NCBI GenBank assembly: GCA_030627585.1
Contig: DAOURU010000100.1
Coordinates: forward strand, 1 to 5,269
Source of the DNA: Bacillota bacterium
GTDB lineage: Bacteria > Bacillota > DSM-12270 > Thermacetogeniales > Thermacetogeniaceae
DNA length: 5,269 nt
Direction of reading: 5' to 3'
This document shows, one piece after another, positions 1 through 5,171 of this stretch. Within the stretch, counting starts at the first letter, position 1. Every line of letters starts with the position of its first letter. The notes beneath the pieces are model-generated. The model had not been told where the DNA came from. It searched no databases and saw only the letters and a program-made list of their open reading frames with translations. The translations under genes were made by a program, and so were the position numbers.

Positions 1-79
1 CAATGACAAGGTTACGAAGGTTTGCTACGGGCGCCCAATTTGTCCGCTTAGGTTTTAGTTGGAGGGGAGGGGATTTCTT

Positions 80-343
80 GTGAGTAAGTATGTTCCGTTA
101 AGAGATTTTCTTCTATCATCCTGTAAACCGCATGTAATCTTAACTTTTAAGGAAATTGAGGATATTACAGGTAATAAACTGCCCCCCTCGGCCAGTAGTT
201 ATAGACCTTGGTGGGCGAATGATAAGACGCATACTCAAGCCTGTAACGGTTGGCTCGCTGCAGGCTATATTGTTGAATATGTCGATATTGAGCGCAAGAC
301 CGTAACATTTGTAAGAGCGAAGGAATGTAAGCGGTTATGGTAG
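80..343 (+). CDS. DUF7662-domain small protein
   Basis: Encodes 87 residues. The sequence reads YVPLRDFL near the N-terminus, then TFKEIEDITG, LPPSASSYRPWWAND, a GWLAAGY turn and a final VTFVRA strand. From memory this order (TFxEIE, LPxSA, WWxND, WLxAGW, VxFxR) is the conserved pattern of the DUF7662 family, whose biochemical role is unknown. The length fits a stand-alone family member, so it appears complete. I chose the GTG start at 80 because a strong Shine-Dalgarno run, GGAGGGGAGGGG at 61-72, ends 7 bases upstream. An upstream TTG at 59 is in frame but overlaps that run. The next gene starts 72 bases downstream on the same strand, so the two may be co-transcribed. The family assignment is recognition of a pattern, not a search result. 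Confidence 0.8.
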   Translation: MSKYVPLRDFLLSSCKPHVILTFKEIEDITGNKLPPSASSYRPWWANDKTHTQACNGWLAAGYIVEYVDIERKTVTFVRAKECKRLW

Positions 344-415
344 AGGGTCAATGGTACACCTACCCCCAGGATAGCTTTGATATGGCGGACACGGGAGTTT
401 AGGGGGATTGAAACG

Positions 416-1321
416 ATGAGTGATTGGTTTTATTCACCCGCAGGTGCTTGGGAATGGGATGCTGCAAAGCGTACGCTGGATGAATTGTTTGCCCACACGA
501 TCCGGTACAAATCGAGCAAGGCTTATTACGAGATGTTACGCTTCGTAGCGGGCTTTCGCTGGTATTCACCCTTTAACGCCATGCTTGTTCACATTCAGAG
601 GCCAGGAGCAACATTTGTGGCACCAGCCTACCGGTGGCTGTATAAGTACGGACGTAGGGTCAAACCCGGCGCGCGTCCGTTGGTGATACTTCAGCCTATG
701 GGACCGGTCATGTTCATGTTTGATGTTTCCGATACCGAGGGAGAACCCCTTCCTCCCGAGGTGGAAAAGCCCTTTGAGATTCGCGGTGGCAACGCAGGTG
801 GCAGGCTGCGGTTGACCATCAAGAATTGCAAGCGGGACGGTGTTGCTGTGTACACAGCTAAGATGGGTTCCCAGCAGGCTGGGAAGATTAGATGCGCTGA
901 ACCTGGGAGAGAACTCGAATTCATCTTCGGCAATGTAAAAAAGTCTAAGATGGTCCTGGTACCGTTGCGATATGAACTGGAACTTGATGACAACGCGAGT
1001 GATGAATCCCGTTATGCAACTCTCGCTCACGAATTGGGCCACCTGTACTGTGGCCACCTGAACACCCCTAACTCGAAATGGTGGCCTGACCGTAGAGGCC
1101 TCCCGACGGAAAATGAGGAGTTCGAGGCTGAATCGGTGGCATATCTGGTCTGCAAGCGGGTAGGCATTGATAGCCCTTCAGAGAAGTATTTGGCCACCTA
1201 TGTTAAGGAGTGTAACATGATACCGCCCATAAGCCTTGACCGCGTGATGAAGGCTGCCGGGCTTATCGAGGTGATGGGCTTAAAATTGCTTCAACCAAGA
1301 GAGAAAAAGGCAAAGCCCTAG
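416..1321 (+). CDS. ArdC-like protein with ImmA/IrrE-type metallopeptidase domain
   Basis: Encodes 301 residues from ATG 416, preceded by AGGGGG at 401-406. A TTG at 377 would add 13 residues but has no good ribosome binding site. Residues ~10-100 resemble the ArdC N-terminal domain (single-strand DNA binding in ArdC antirestriction proteins): a WYSPFNAMLVHIQRPGATFV segment at 49-68, a YRWLYKYGRRVKPGARP segment at 72-88, then ILQPMGPVMFMFDVSD. Residues ~195-250 hold a zincin site: HELGH at 205-209 with a downstream EFEAE (235-239) supplying the likely third ligand, probably E237. The motif is intact, so the peptidase is probably active. There is no signal peptide or membrane segment, so it should be cytosolic. 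Family members occur on plasmids, phages and integrative elements, either as antirestriction factors or as proteases that cleave repressors. Which applies here cannot be told. The stop codon is followed directly by decayed insertion-sequence DNA. Confidence 0.82.
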   Translation: MSDWFYSPAGAWEWDAAKRTLDELFAHTIRYKSSKAYYEMLRFVAGFRWYSPFNAMLVHIQRPGATFVAPAYRWLYKYGRRVKPGARPLVILQPMGPVMFMFDVSDTEGEPLPPEVEKPFEIRGGNAGGRLRLTIKNCKRDGVAVYTAKMGSQQAGKIRCAEPGRELEFIFGNVKKSKMVLVPLRYELELDDNASDESRYATLAHELGHLYCGHLNTPNSKWWPDRRGLPTENEEFEAESVAYLVCKRVGIDSPSEKYLATYVKECNMIPPISLDRVMKAAGLIEVMGLKLLQPREKKAKP

Positions 1322-1333
1322 CGGGACTTTACT

Positions 1334-1420
1334 TTTCAGCGTTGACCCCTCCCGGAGGAGTTCCAGGACCACCTTTGCTTTAAACTCTGAGGAGTAGCGA
1401 TTTCTCTTCTCTATGATCAC
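1334..1420 (-). pseudogene. IS3-family transposase OrfA, N-terminal remnant
   Basis: Read on the minus strand from a GTG at 1420, the frame gives EKRNRYSSEFKAKVVLELL followed by REGSTL. This is the start of the helix-turn-helix OrfA of IS3-family elements (typical pattern KRRRYSxEFKxxVALEALREGKT). Similarity stops after about 28 codons near 1336, where the sequence switches to unrelated DNA just behind the metallopeptidase gene. The rest of orfA and all of orfB (the DDE transposase) are absent, so this is a dead fragment. The start codon is uncertain: there is no clear Shine-Dalgarno sequence, and an ATG one base upstream is followed at once by a stop. Confidence 0.72.
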
Positions 1421-1470
1421 ATTTTAGCTTATTTTTTATCGCCATGTGTCTCACCCTATGGGAGCAGTAT
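1334..1470 (-). mobile_element. IS3-family insertion sequence, one-end remnant
   Basis: Minus-strand DNA from 1470 reads ATACTGCTCCCATAGGGTGA, the style of a terminal inverted repeat of IS3-group elements (compare TGTACTGC-CCCAT ends). It is followed about 50 bases later by the OrfA start. The boundary at 1470/1471 is exactly where the neighbouring DUF4277 transposase frame loses similarity, so the element appears to have inserted into that transposase gene. The other end and most of the element have been deleted. The terminal-repeat assignment is from memory of the family and should be tested by alignment. Confidence 0.6.
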
Positions 1471-1608
1471 AGACAGGCGGCACTGTTTAGGGTCCCAGGT
1501 AACCATGTCATCGATGATATCCTTGAGCTTAATTTCCCGGCAAAAGGCTGCAACCAGCGGGGCAGCACCGGCGTTCAGGATCTTGAATTTGGGTATCAGG
1601 CTTCTCAT
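1456..1608 (-). pseudogene. IS1634-type (DUF4277) transposase, N-terminal remnant
   Basis: The minus-strand frame from ATG 1608 carries MRSLIPKFKILNAGAAPLVA at its start, then a CREIKLKDIIDDMV segment and WDPKQCRLS. This matches the N-terminal DUF4277 domain of IS1634/IS4-superfamily transposases, where GAAPLL, a REx-L-x-x-IDxLVPWD block and a CxLSPG motif occur in that order. After residue 46 (base 1471) the frame runs into the IS3 end and stops at 1456, so the catalytic DDE domain is missing. A good Shine-Dalgarno sequence (GGGAG, complement of 1617-1621) precedes the start by 8 bases and confirms that this is the authentic translation start of the lost gene. Confidence 0.72.
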
Positions 1609-1648
1609 GCGAAATTCTCCCGATTATTGTCGTTAGGGGAAAATTCGC
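1609..1648 (-). promoter_or_regulatory. Hairpin covering the transposase ribosome binding site
   Basis: GCGAAATTCTCCC at 1609-1621 and GGGGAAAATTCGC at 1636-1648 form an imperfect inverted repeat of 13 positions with two mismatches and a 14-base loop. The GGGAG ribosome binding site of the IS1634-type transposase lies inside one arm, directly next to its ATG. In insertion sequences such hairpins are known to block translation when transcription reads in from outside, which limits transposition. The role here is inferred from position. Confidence 0.45.
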
Positions 1649-1716
1649 GGGATTTTCTGGAATTACTCCTTATATTGGTTTCCGATATGTAGTTCTCAGC
1701 CATCTAAATGGTCTGA

Positions 1717-1899
1717 TTACTTGTTCACTGTGGGGCCGGGATAGGTCGCACAGGGATGTTTGCCGTTTGTATCTTGCTGGCCCTTGGGATGGAAAAGGAA
1801 GCGGCTTCGGATCAAGTTAATAGTGCAGGATCACACCCGGAAACTGAAGAGCAGGAAGAACTGATTGATTGGGTTGTTGAAAAACTTAGATTTATGTAA
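1717..1899 (+). pseudogene. Protein tyrosine / dual-specificity phosphatase, C-terminal remnant
   Basis: An open frame of 60 codons begins right after a stop at 1714-1716. It reads LLVHCGAGIGRTGMFAVCIL, then LALGME, then AGSHPETEEQ, ending WVVEKLRFM. HCGAGIGRTG is the signature P-loop of cysteine-dependent phosphatases (HCX5R[ST]): the nucleophile Cys is coded at 1729-1731 and the phosphate-binding Arg at 1747-1749. The following hydrophobic helix and the PETEEQ segment also match this superfamily. The N-terminal half, including the region with the general-acid Asp, is missing: none of the three frames upstream continues it, and insertion-sequence DNA occurs there instead. A 47-residue piece could start at ATG 1756, but that omits the catalytic Cys. 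I treat it as a dead fragment; the C-terminus looks natural. Confidence 0.75.
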
Positions 1900-2106
1900 A
1901 CTTCCATACCACGGTTGGAGCGACATAAATCACTCGATTTTATATATTCCCATAATGACATGATCCTTTGAGATCTTGCGAATCCGTTTTGACTGTCCAG
2001 GAGTAACTCATAATGCGGAAGAGTGTCACGGTAAGTGCTGCGTCAACTGCAACTGTTACTCTGCACAGGCAAGTGTTCATTTTTTGCAAAAGAGGAGACC
2101 TGCTGT

Positions 2107-2226
2107 ATGTCCGCCGAAAAGGGTATCTGCAGGTCAACGGCTTCACCTGATGCCGGAAAGCCGTGCCGGATCAAAGGGTGGTCGCCGGGGCAGTGCAAGT
2201 ATTTCATCCTCAATTGTGAGTGGTGA
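2107..2226 (+). CDS. Small cysteine-rich protein, unknown function
   Basis: Encodes 39 residues with four cysteines at positions 8, 20, 30 and 37, including KPCRIKGWSPGQCKYF and the C-terminal ILNCEW. The spacing would suit a metal-binding knuckle, but I do not recognise the family. The ATG has a Shine-Dalgarno sequence (AGAGGAG at 2091-2097) 9 bases upstream. A TTGACT (1989-1994) and TAATGC (2011-2016) pair spaced by 16 bases could be a weak promoter. The frame remains open upstream of the ATG, with further cysteines (GKCSFFAKEETCC). Another frame just before it is cysteine-rich too, so this could be the back half of a longer frameshifted gene rather than a complete small one. It ends about 40 bases before the ADP-ribosylglycohydrolase. 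Confidence 0.4.
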   Translation: MSAEKGICRSTASPDAGKPCRIKGWSPGQCKYFILNCEW

Positions 2227-2268
2227 GCTGGCTTTAAGTTTAAGTTAGTGTAGAAATAAAAAGGCGTG

Positions 2269-3330
2269 ATGGTTTTGGATAGAAAACACAAGGAATTTTT
2301 TAGAGGCTGTCTTTTGGGGGGAGCAGTAGGTGATGCCCTCGGATGGCCTGTTGAATTTAGGAGATTGGATGAGATCAAGAAAAGATACGGCGAACAGGGA
2401 ATCGAAACCCTTGTTTTAAACGAAACCGGAATGGCCGAAATCACCGACGACACCCAGATGACTCTTTTTACAGCAGAAGGTTTGCTGCGTGCTTCTACAC
2501 GAAGCAATTTAAAAGGGATCTGCCATATCCCAACAGTAGTTTATCACGCCTATATTCGCTGGCTTCATACCCAGAGCATAAAATGTAAGGGTAGAGAGGA
2601 AATCATCGAAAATCTCGACGGATGGGTGTCAAAAATAAAGGCGCTTTACGCACGCCGCGCTCCGGGCAGTTCGTGCCTGAGCGCCCTCTCAAGCGGGGAA
2701 ATGGGTACGATTGAGGAGCCCATAAATAACAGTAAAGGCTGTGGCGGCGTGATGCGCGTTGCTCCTGTAGGGTTGATGTTCAGTAAAAAACACGCTTTTA
2801 AAACGGGTTGTGAACTTGCTGCCATCACCCACGGGCATCCAGGCGGCTACCTGCCTGCAGGGGTGCATGCCTGCATTATTAGCTGTTTGATAGAAGGTAT
2901 GGAACTTGAGGATGCCGTGATTTCAGCAATGCAGGAACTTGCAGCATATCCCCGAAATAGAGAATGTCTGGATCTGCTTAATAAGGCAGTTGAGCTTGCG
3001 AAAGATAACAACCCCCCTGAAAATGCCCTGTGGCAGTTAGGGGAAGGATGGGTAGGAGAAGAAGCCATTGCAATAGCCGTTTACTGCTCACTCGTATATA
3101 AAAATGATTTCAGAAAGGCCGTTTGTCTTGCTGTAAACCATAACGGCGACAGCGACAGCACCGGCGCAATTACCGGCAACATTCTCGGGGCGTATTTGGG
3201 GATAGAAGGCATTCCTGCCGAATGGCGAGAGCATGTTGAATTAAAAGATGAGATCATCACTCTGGCGAATGACCTGCTTATTGGGTTTGAGGACAGTGAC
3301 AATTGGTGGAACAAATATCCCGGATGGTAA
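2269..3330 (+). CDS. ADP-ribosylglycohydrolase family protein (DraG/ARH type)
   Basis: Encodes 353 residues and is predicted to remove ADP-ribose from proteins or nucleic acids, or to hydrolyse a related N- or O-glycosidic bond, using a binuclear magnesium centre. The N-terminus has the family opening FRGCLLGGAVGDALGWPVEF (residues 11-30). TDDTQM at 59-64 supplies the first metal ligands (T59, D60, D61). GCGGVMRVAPVGL (157-169) and THGHPGGYLPAG (187-198) are conserved core segments. NHNGDSDSTGAITGNILGAY at 290-309 supplies the second set (D294, D296, S297). All key residues are present and the length is normal, so it should be active and cytosolic. I chose ATG 2269, behind AAAAAGG; a GTG directly before it (2266) is too close to that site. 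The ribosome binding site is weak. No ADP-ribosyltransferase lies beside it, so its substrate cannot be inferred from context. Confidence 0.9.
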   Translation: MVLDRKHKEFFRGCLLGGAVGDALGWPVEFRRLDEIKKRYGEQGIETLVLNETGMAEITDDTQMTLFTAEGLLRASTRSNLKGICHIPTVVYHAYIRWLHTQSIKCKGREEIIENLDGWVSKIKALYARRAPGSSCLSALSSGEMGTIEEPINNSKGCGGVMRVAPVGLMFSKKHAFKTGCELAAITHGHPGGYLPAGVHACIISCLIEGMELEDAVISAMQELAAYPRNRECLDLLNKAVELAKDNNPPENALWQLGEGWVGEEAIAIAVYCSLVYKNDFRKAVCLAVNHNGDSDSTGAITGNILGAYLGIEGIPAEWREHVELKDEIITLANDLLIGFEDSDNWWNKYPGW

Positions 3331-3380
3331 AAACATTAAAGATGTTCATACTCCGAACCAGTTGGTCTAGTTAGTCTTAT

Positions 3381-3611
3381 ATGCACGTTAAAGGCTTTGG
3401 CAACAGACTTATGTGGCCCTGTTTTGCCGAACCTGCCCCAGACCAAGACGCTACGATAAAAAATTTCCTGGAGGGTTACCTGAAAAGCGTACTCCCCCTC
3501 ATCAACGAAATCGCCAATAAACTCCTCTCCGATGCCCGCGCCGCAGAGCGCCGTTATATGCAAAAACTCGAAGACTTGGCGGCTGAGTATGGAGTTATGT
3601 TCGAGGAGTGA
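3381..3611 (+). CDS. Short helical protein, unknown; possibly a gene remnant
   Basis: Encodes up to 76 residues. From about residue 20 it is predicted to be mostly alpha-helical: DATIKNFLEGYLKSVLP, then NEIANKLLSDARAAERRYMQ and a KLEDLAAEYG end rich in Ala, Glu, Lys and Arg. Third codon positions in that part are mostly C or G, as in real coding DNA. No ribosome binding site precedes ATG 3381 or the in-frame ATG 3411, and a stop sits just upstream at 3372. Missing translation signals plus a convincing C-terminal half suggest the tail of a longer protein whose beginning was lost. I do not recognise the family. It is followed by hairpins that may terminate its transcript. Confidence 0.45.
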   Translation: MHVKGFGNRLMWPCFAEPAPDQDATIKNFLEGYLKSVLPLINEIANKLLSDARAAERRYMQKLEDLAAEYGVMFEE

Positions 3612-3653
3612 CCCGGACAGGCCGTCTGCCATCTAGATCGCTCAGAGATCAGA

Positions 3654-3720
3654 GGGGCAACGCTCGGCCAACCTGTTGCCCCCGGTCCGGTGAACAGCCT
3701 GCCGGGGGTGGGTTTTCTCT
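3654..3720 (+). terminator. Overlapping hairpins with T-run: terminator or attenuator
   Basis: CCCCCGG (3679-3685) and CCGGGGG (3702-3708) form a perfect 7-base-pair GC stem with a 16-base loop, followed by TGGGTTTTCTCT, which fits a Rho-independent terminator with a modest T-run. An upstream stem, GGGGCAAC (3654-3661) with GTTGCCCC (3675-3682), is a perfect 8-base-pair alternative that shares bases 3679-3682 with it, so both cannot form at once. Such a pair can simply end the transcript of the short gene before it, or act as a terminator/antiterminator switch in the leader of the nuclease gene that starts at 3766. Confidence 0.5.
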
Positions 3721-3765
3721 CAGGCTTATAAGGGAAATAAAGTATCTTGATAGGGGAGGGGTAAC

Positions 3766-4821
3766 ATGGACGTATCCGGCAGGAGAATCTGGCAGGTTGC
3801 TGCGGGCGATGCCGACCGTAACTACACGGACCTGTGCCTGGAGTGGGACGTGATCCTGAACGGCCCTGGCTCAGAGGGGCCGTGGCCTGACTGCGCTGAA
3901 GCCCTGCGTTTCGACTGGGGCTTATCACCCCGCAAGCTTGACGACCTCCAGCGTTTCTGCGAGGAGCTGAAGGACGGCGACCTGGTTGTATTGCGCATCG
4001 GCACAGCCGATGTATACGGGGTGGGAGAGGTCGTTGGTGACTACCTCTGGCACGAGGAGTTCGGGGACGTTGACGGCTGGGGCCTGCAGCACACTAGACG
4101 GGTGCGCTGGCTCTGGAGGTACGAGAAAGTACTCCAGCGCTTCGACACCTACACCCTGAAGCTTGGCGACACCGTGCAGGTGATGGATTCCAAACCGGTG
4201 CTCGACTGGCTCGCGGGCCTTCCCGTCGACCAGAGCGCCTTCGAGAGGCCCTTGAGAGAACTGCCCCCGCCCTCGAAGGACAGCGAGTGGAACGAAGTCT
4301 CCGAGTACCTTTTCGACCACGGGGTTAGCAGCGGTGTGATTCGACAACTGAGCAACGAGATAGACGAGCTGGTTCGTATCGCCAGGTGGTACCAGCGCAC
4401 CGGCGGCCCCTCGGAGGCCGAAACCACAGCCTACCTCGTGGTGCCCCTCCTGCGCGCCCTCGGGTGGACGCCTCAGAAGATGGCCGTCGGGTGGTCCGGC
4501 GTGGATTTGGCCCTCTTCAGCGCGCTACCGCGGCGCGACGAACACTTGGCGGCCATCGTGGAGGTAAAGGCCAAGGACCGCTCGTGCCTCACCGCCCGGT
4601 CCCAGGCGCAGTCCTACGCCGAGCAGCCGAGCCGCGGCTCCTGCACCAGGCTCATCGTCACCGACGGTCTGCGGTACGGGGTGTACCTCAGGAAAGACGG
4701 AACCTTCGGGGACAAGCCCGACGCCTACCTGAACCTCACCAGGATGCGGGACGCCTACCCCGTGCTCGGGTGCGGGGGAACGAAGGAGGTGCTCCTCTTC
4801 ATGGCTGCCGGATGGGCTTAA
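3766..4821 (+). CDS. PUA/EVE-like domain fused to PD-(D/E)XK nuclease, restriction-type
   Basis: Encodes 351 residues, starting at ATG 3766 behind a strong GGGGAGGGG. Residues ~7-145 resemble a PUA/EVE-like fold used to read modified bases: IWQVAAGDADRNY at the start, then DGDLVVLRIGTADVYGVGEV (70-89) and a DVDGWGLQHTRRVRWLW block (101-117). Residues ~175-345 carry a PD-(D/E)XK nuclease core of the HsdR N-terminal kind: SEAETTAYLVVPLLRALGW (216-234) with E219, GVDLAL with D247, IVEVKAK with E266 and K268, and SQAQSYA (279-285) with Q280 or Q282. All catalytic residues are present. Only one nuclease domain is seen, with no helicase, methylase or specificity subunit in the window. I infer a modification-dependent (type IV-like) or solitary restriction nuclease. 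The gene is visibly more GC-rich than the genes before it, which suggests separate acquisition. It may instead belong to an incomplete type I-related system. Confidence 0.75.
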   Translation: MDVSGRRIWQVAAGDADRNYTDLCLEWDVILNGPGSEGPWPDCAEALRFDWGLSPRKLDDLQRFCEELKDGDLVVLRIGTADVYGVGEVVGDYLWHEEFGDVDGWGLQHTRRVRWLWRYEKVLQRFDTYTLKLGDTVQVMDSKPVLDWLAGLPVDQSAFERPLRELPPPSKDSEWNEVSEYLFDHGVSSGVIRQLSNEIDELVRIARWYQRTGGPSEAETTAYLVVPLLRALGWTPQKMAVGWSGVDLALFSALPRRDEHLAAIVEVKAKDRSCLTARSQAQSYAEQPSRGSCTRLIVTDGLRYGVYLRKDGTFGDKPDAYLNLTRMRDAYPVLGCGGTKEVLLFMAAGWA

Positions 4822-4851
4822 GGCCCTCTGCGGCAGGCTTGATGCAGTAGT

Positions 4852-5095
4852 TGTTTCACAGGTAAGGCTGTGCATCTAGTTGTGGCAGGAGTCTGTGCTT
4901 GAGAGCACGACTTCGCACAGAAGACCCCAGGTTTGCCAAATGGATGCGGGGTTAGCTTGCCTAACAGGCTGTTCGTCTCGTCAAAGTTCTTCACAAGACG
5001 CATTGATAGCCGGGCTGGCTAGAAGGAAACACGGTAATTTTGTCAAAATCTACCTGTAAGCATAGTTAGATGCTGGTTGGCTTGGTACCAAAAGG
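4852..5095 (+). ncRNA. Structured RNA, candidate HEARO / IscB omega-RNA
   Basis: No protein gene is evident here, but the DNA is dense in perfect inverted repeats. ACAGGTA (4858-4864) pairs with TACCTGT (5051-5057) and could close the whole fold. Inside are TCTGTGC/GCACAGA (4892-4898, 4915-4921), ATGCG/CGCAT (4944-4948, 4999-5003), GTTAG/CTAAC (4951-4955, 4961-4965), CGTCT/AGACG (4974-4978, 4996-5000) and TAGCC/GGCTA (5007-5011, 5017-5021). GGTAATTTT pairs with AAAATCTACC (5033-5041, 5045-5054) and AGCAT with ATGCT (5059-5063, 5070-5074). Some pairs overlap and must be alternatives. The core GGATGCGGGGTTAG, then GACGCATTGA and CTGGCTAGAAGG, recalls from memory the HEARO RNA of IscB elements, in which the guide lies at the 5' end and iscB follows. 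No iscB follows here, as in known stand-alone copies. The structured-RNA call is firmer than the family name. Confidence 0.5.
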
Positions 5096-5171
5096 GGGGA
5101 TGCTCTGGTATAAACGCCAAAGGCACCCTGAAGAAACATGGTTTTTACTCAAGATACGCTCTGTCCTTTAA

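Noticed and set aside
566..1057. Long minus-strand open frame (163 codons) inside the metallopeptidase gene
   Set aside because: It is antisense to a gene with intact ArdC-like and HELGH motifs, has no recognisable domain, and reflects codon composition of the real gene.
1444..1692. Plus-strand open frame of 82 codons
   Set aside because: It runs antisense across the IS3 end and the DUF4277 transposase start, both of which are recognisable on the minus strand, and shows no domain of its own.
1989..2016. TTGACT and TAATGC with a 16-base spacer as a promoter
   Set aside because: The -10 box is poor and such pairs are common by chance; it is mentioned only as a possibility for the small cysteine-rich gene.
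3332..3346. AACAT/ATGTT hairpin just after the glycohydrolase stop
   Set aside because: The stem is only five base pairs, AT-rich and without a T-run, too weak to call a terminator.
4386..4850. Arg/Pro/Gly-rich plus-strand frame of 154 codons in the nuclease gene
   Set aside because: It overlaps the PD-(D/E)XK domain in a different frame; the biased composition is what a GC-rich gene gives in its alternative frames.
4818..5003. Minus-strand open frame of 61 codons downstream of the nuclease
   Set aside because: It has no recognisable motif and spans the inverted repeats of the structured-RNA candidate; the RNA explanation accounts for more of the sequence.
5100..5171. 23-codon frame from ATG 5100 after a GGGGGG run
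   Set aside because: The G-run touches the ATG with no spacing, so it is not a usable ribosome binding site, and the peptide matches nothing I know, including IscB.
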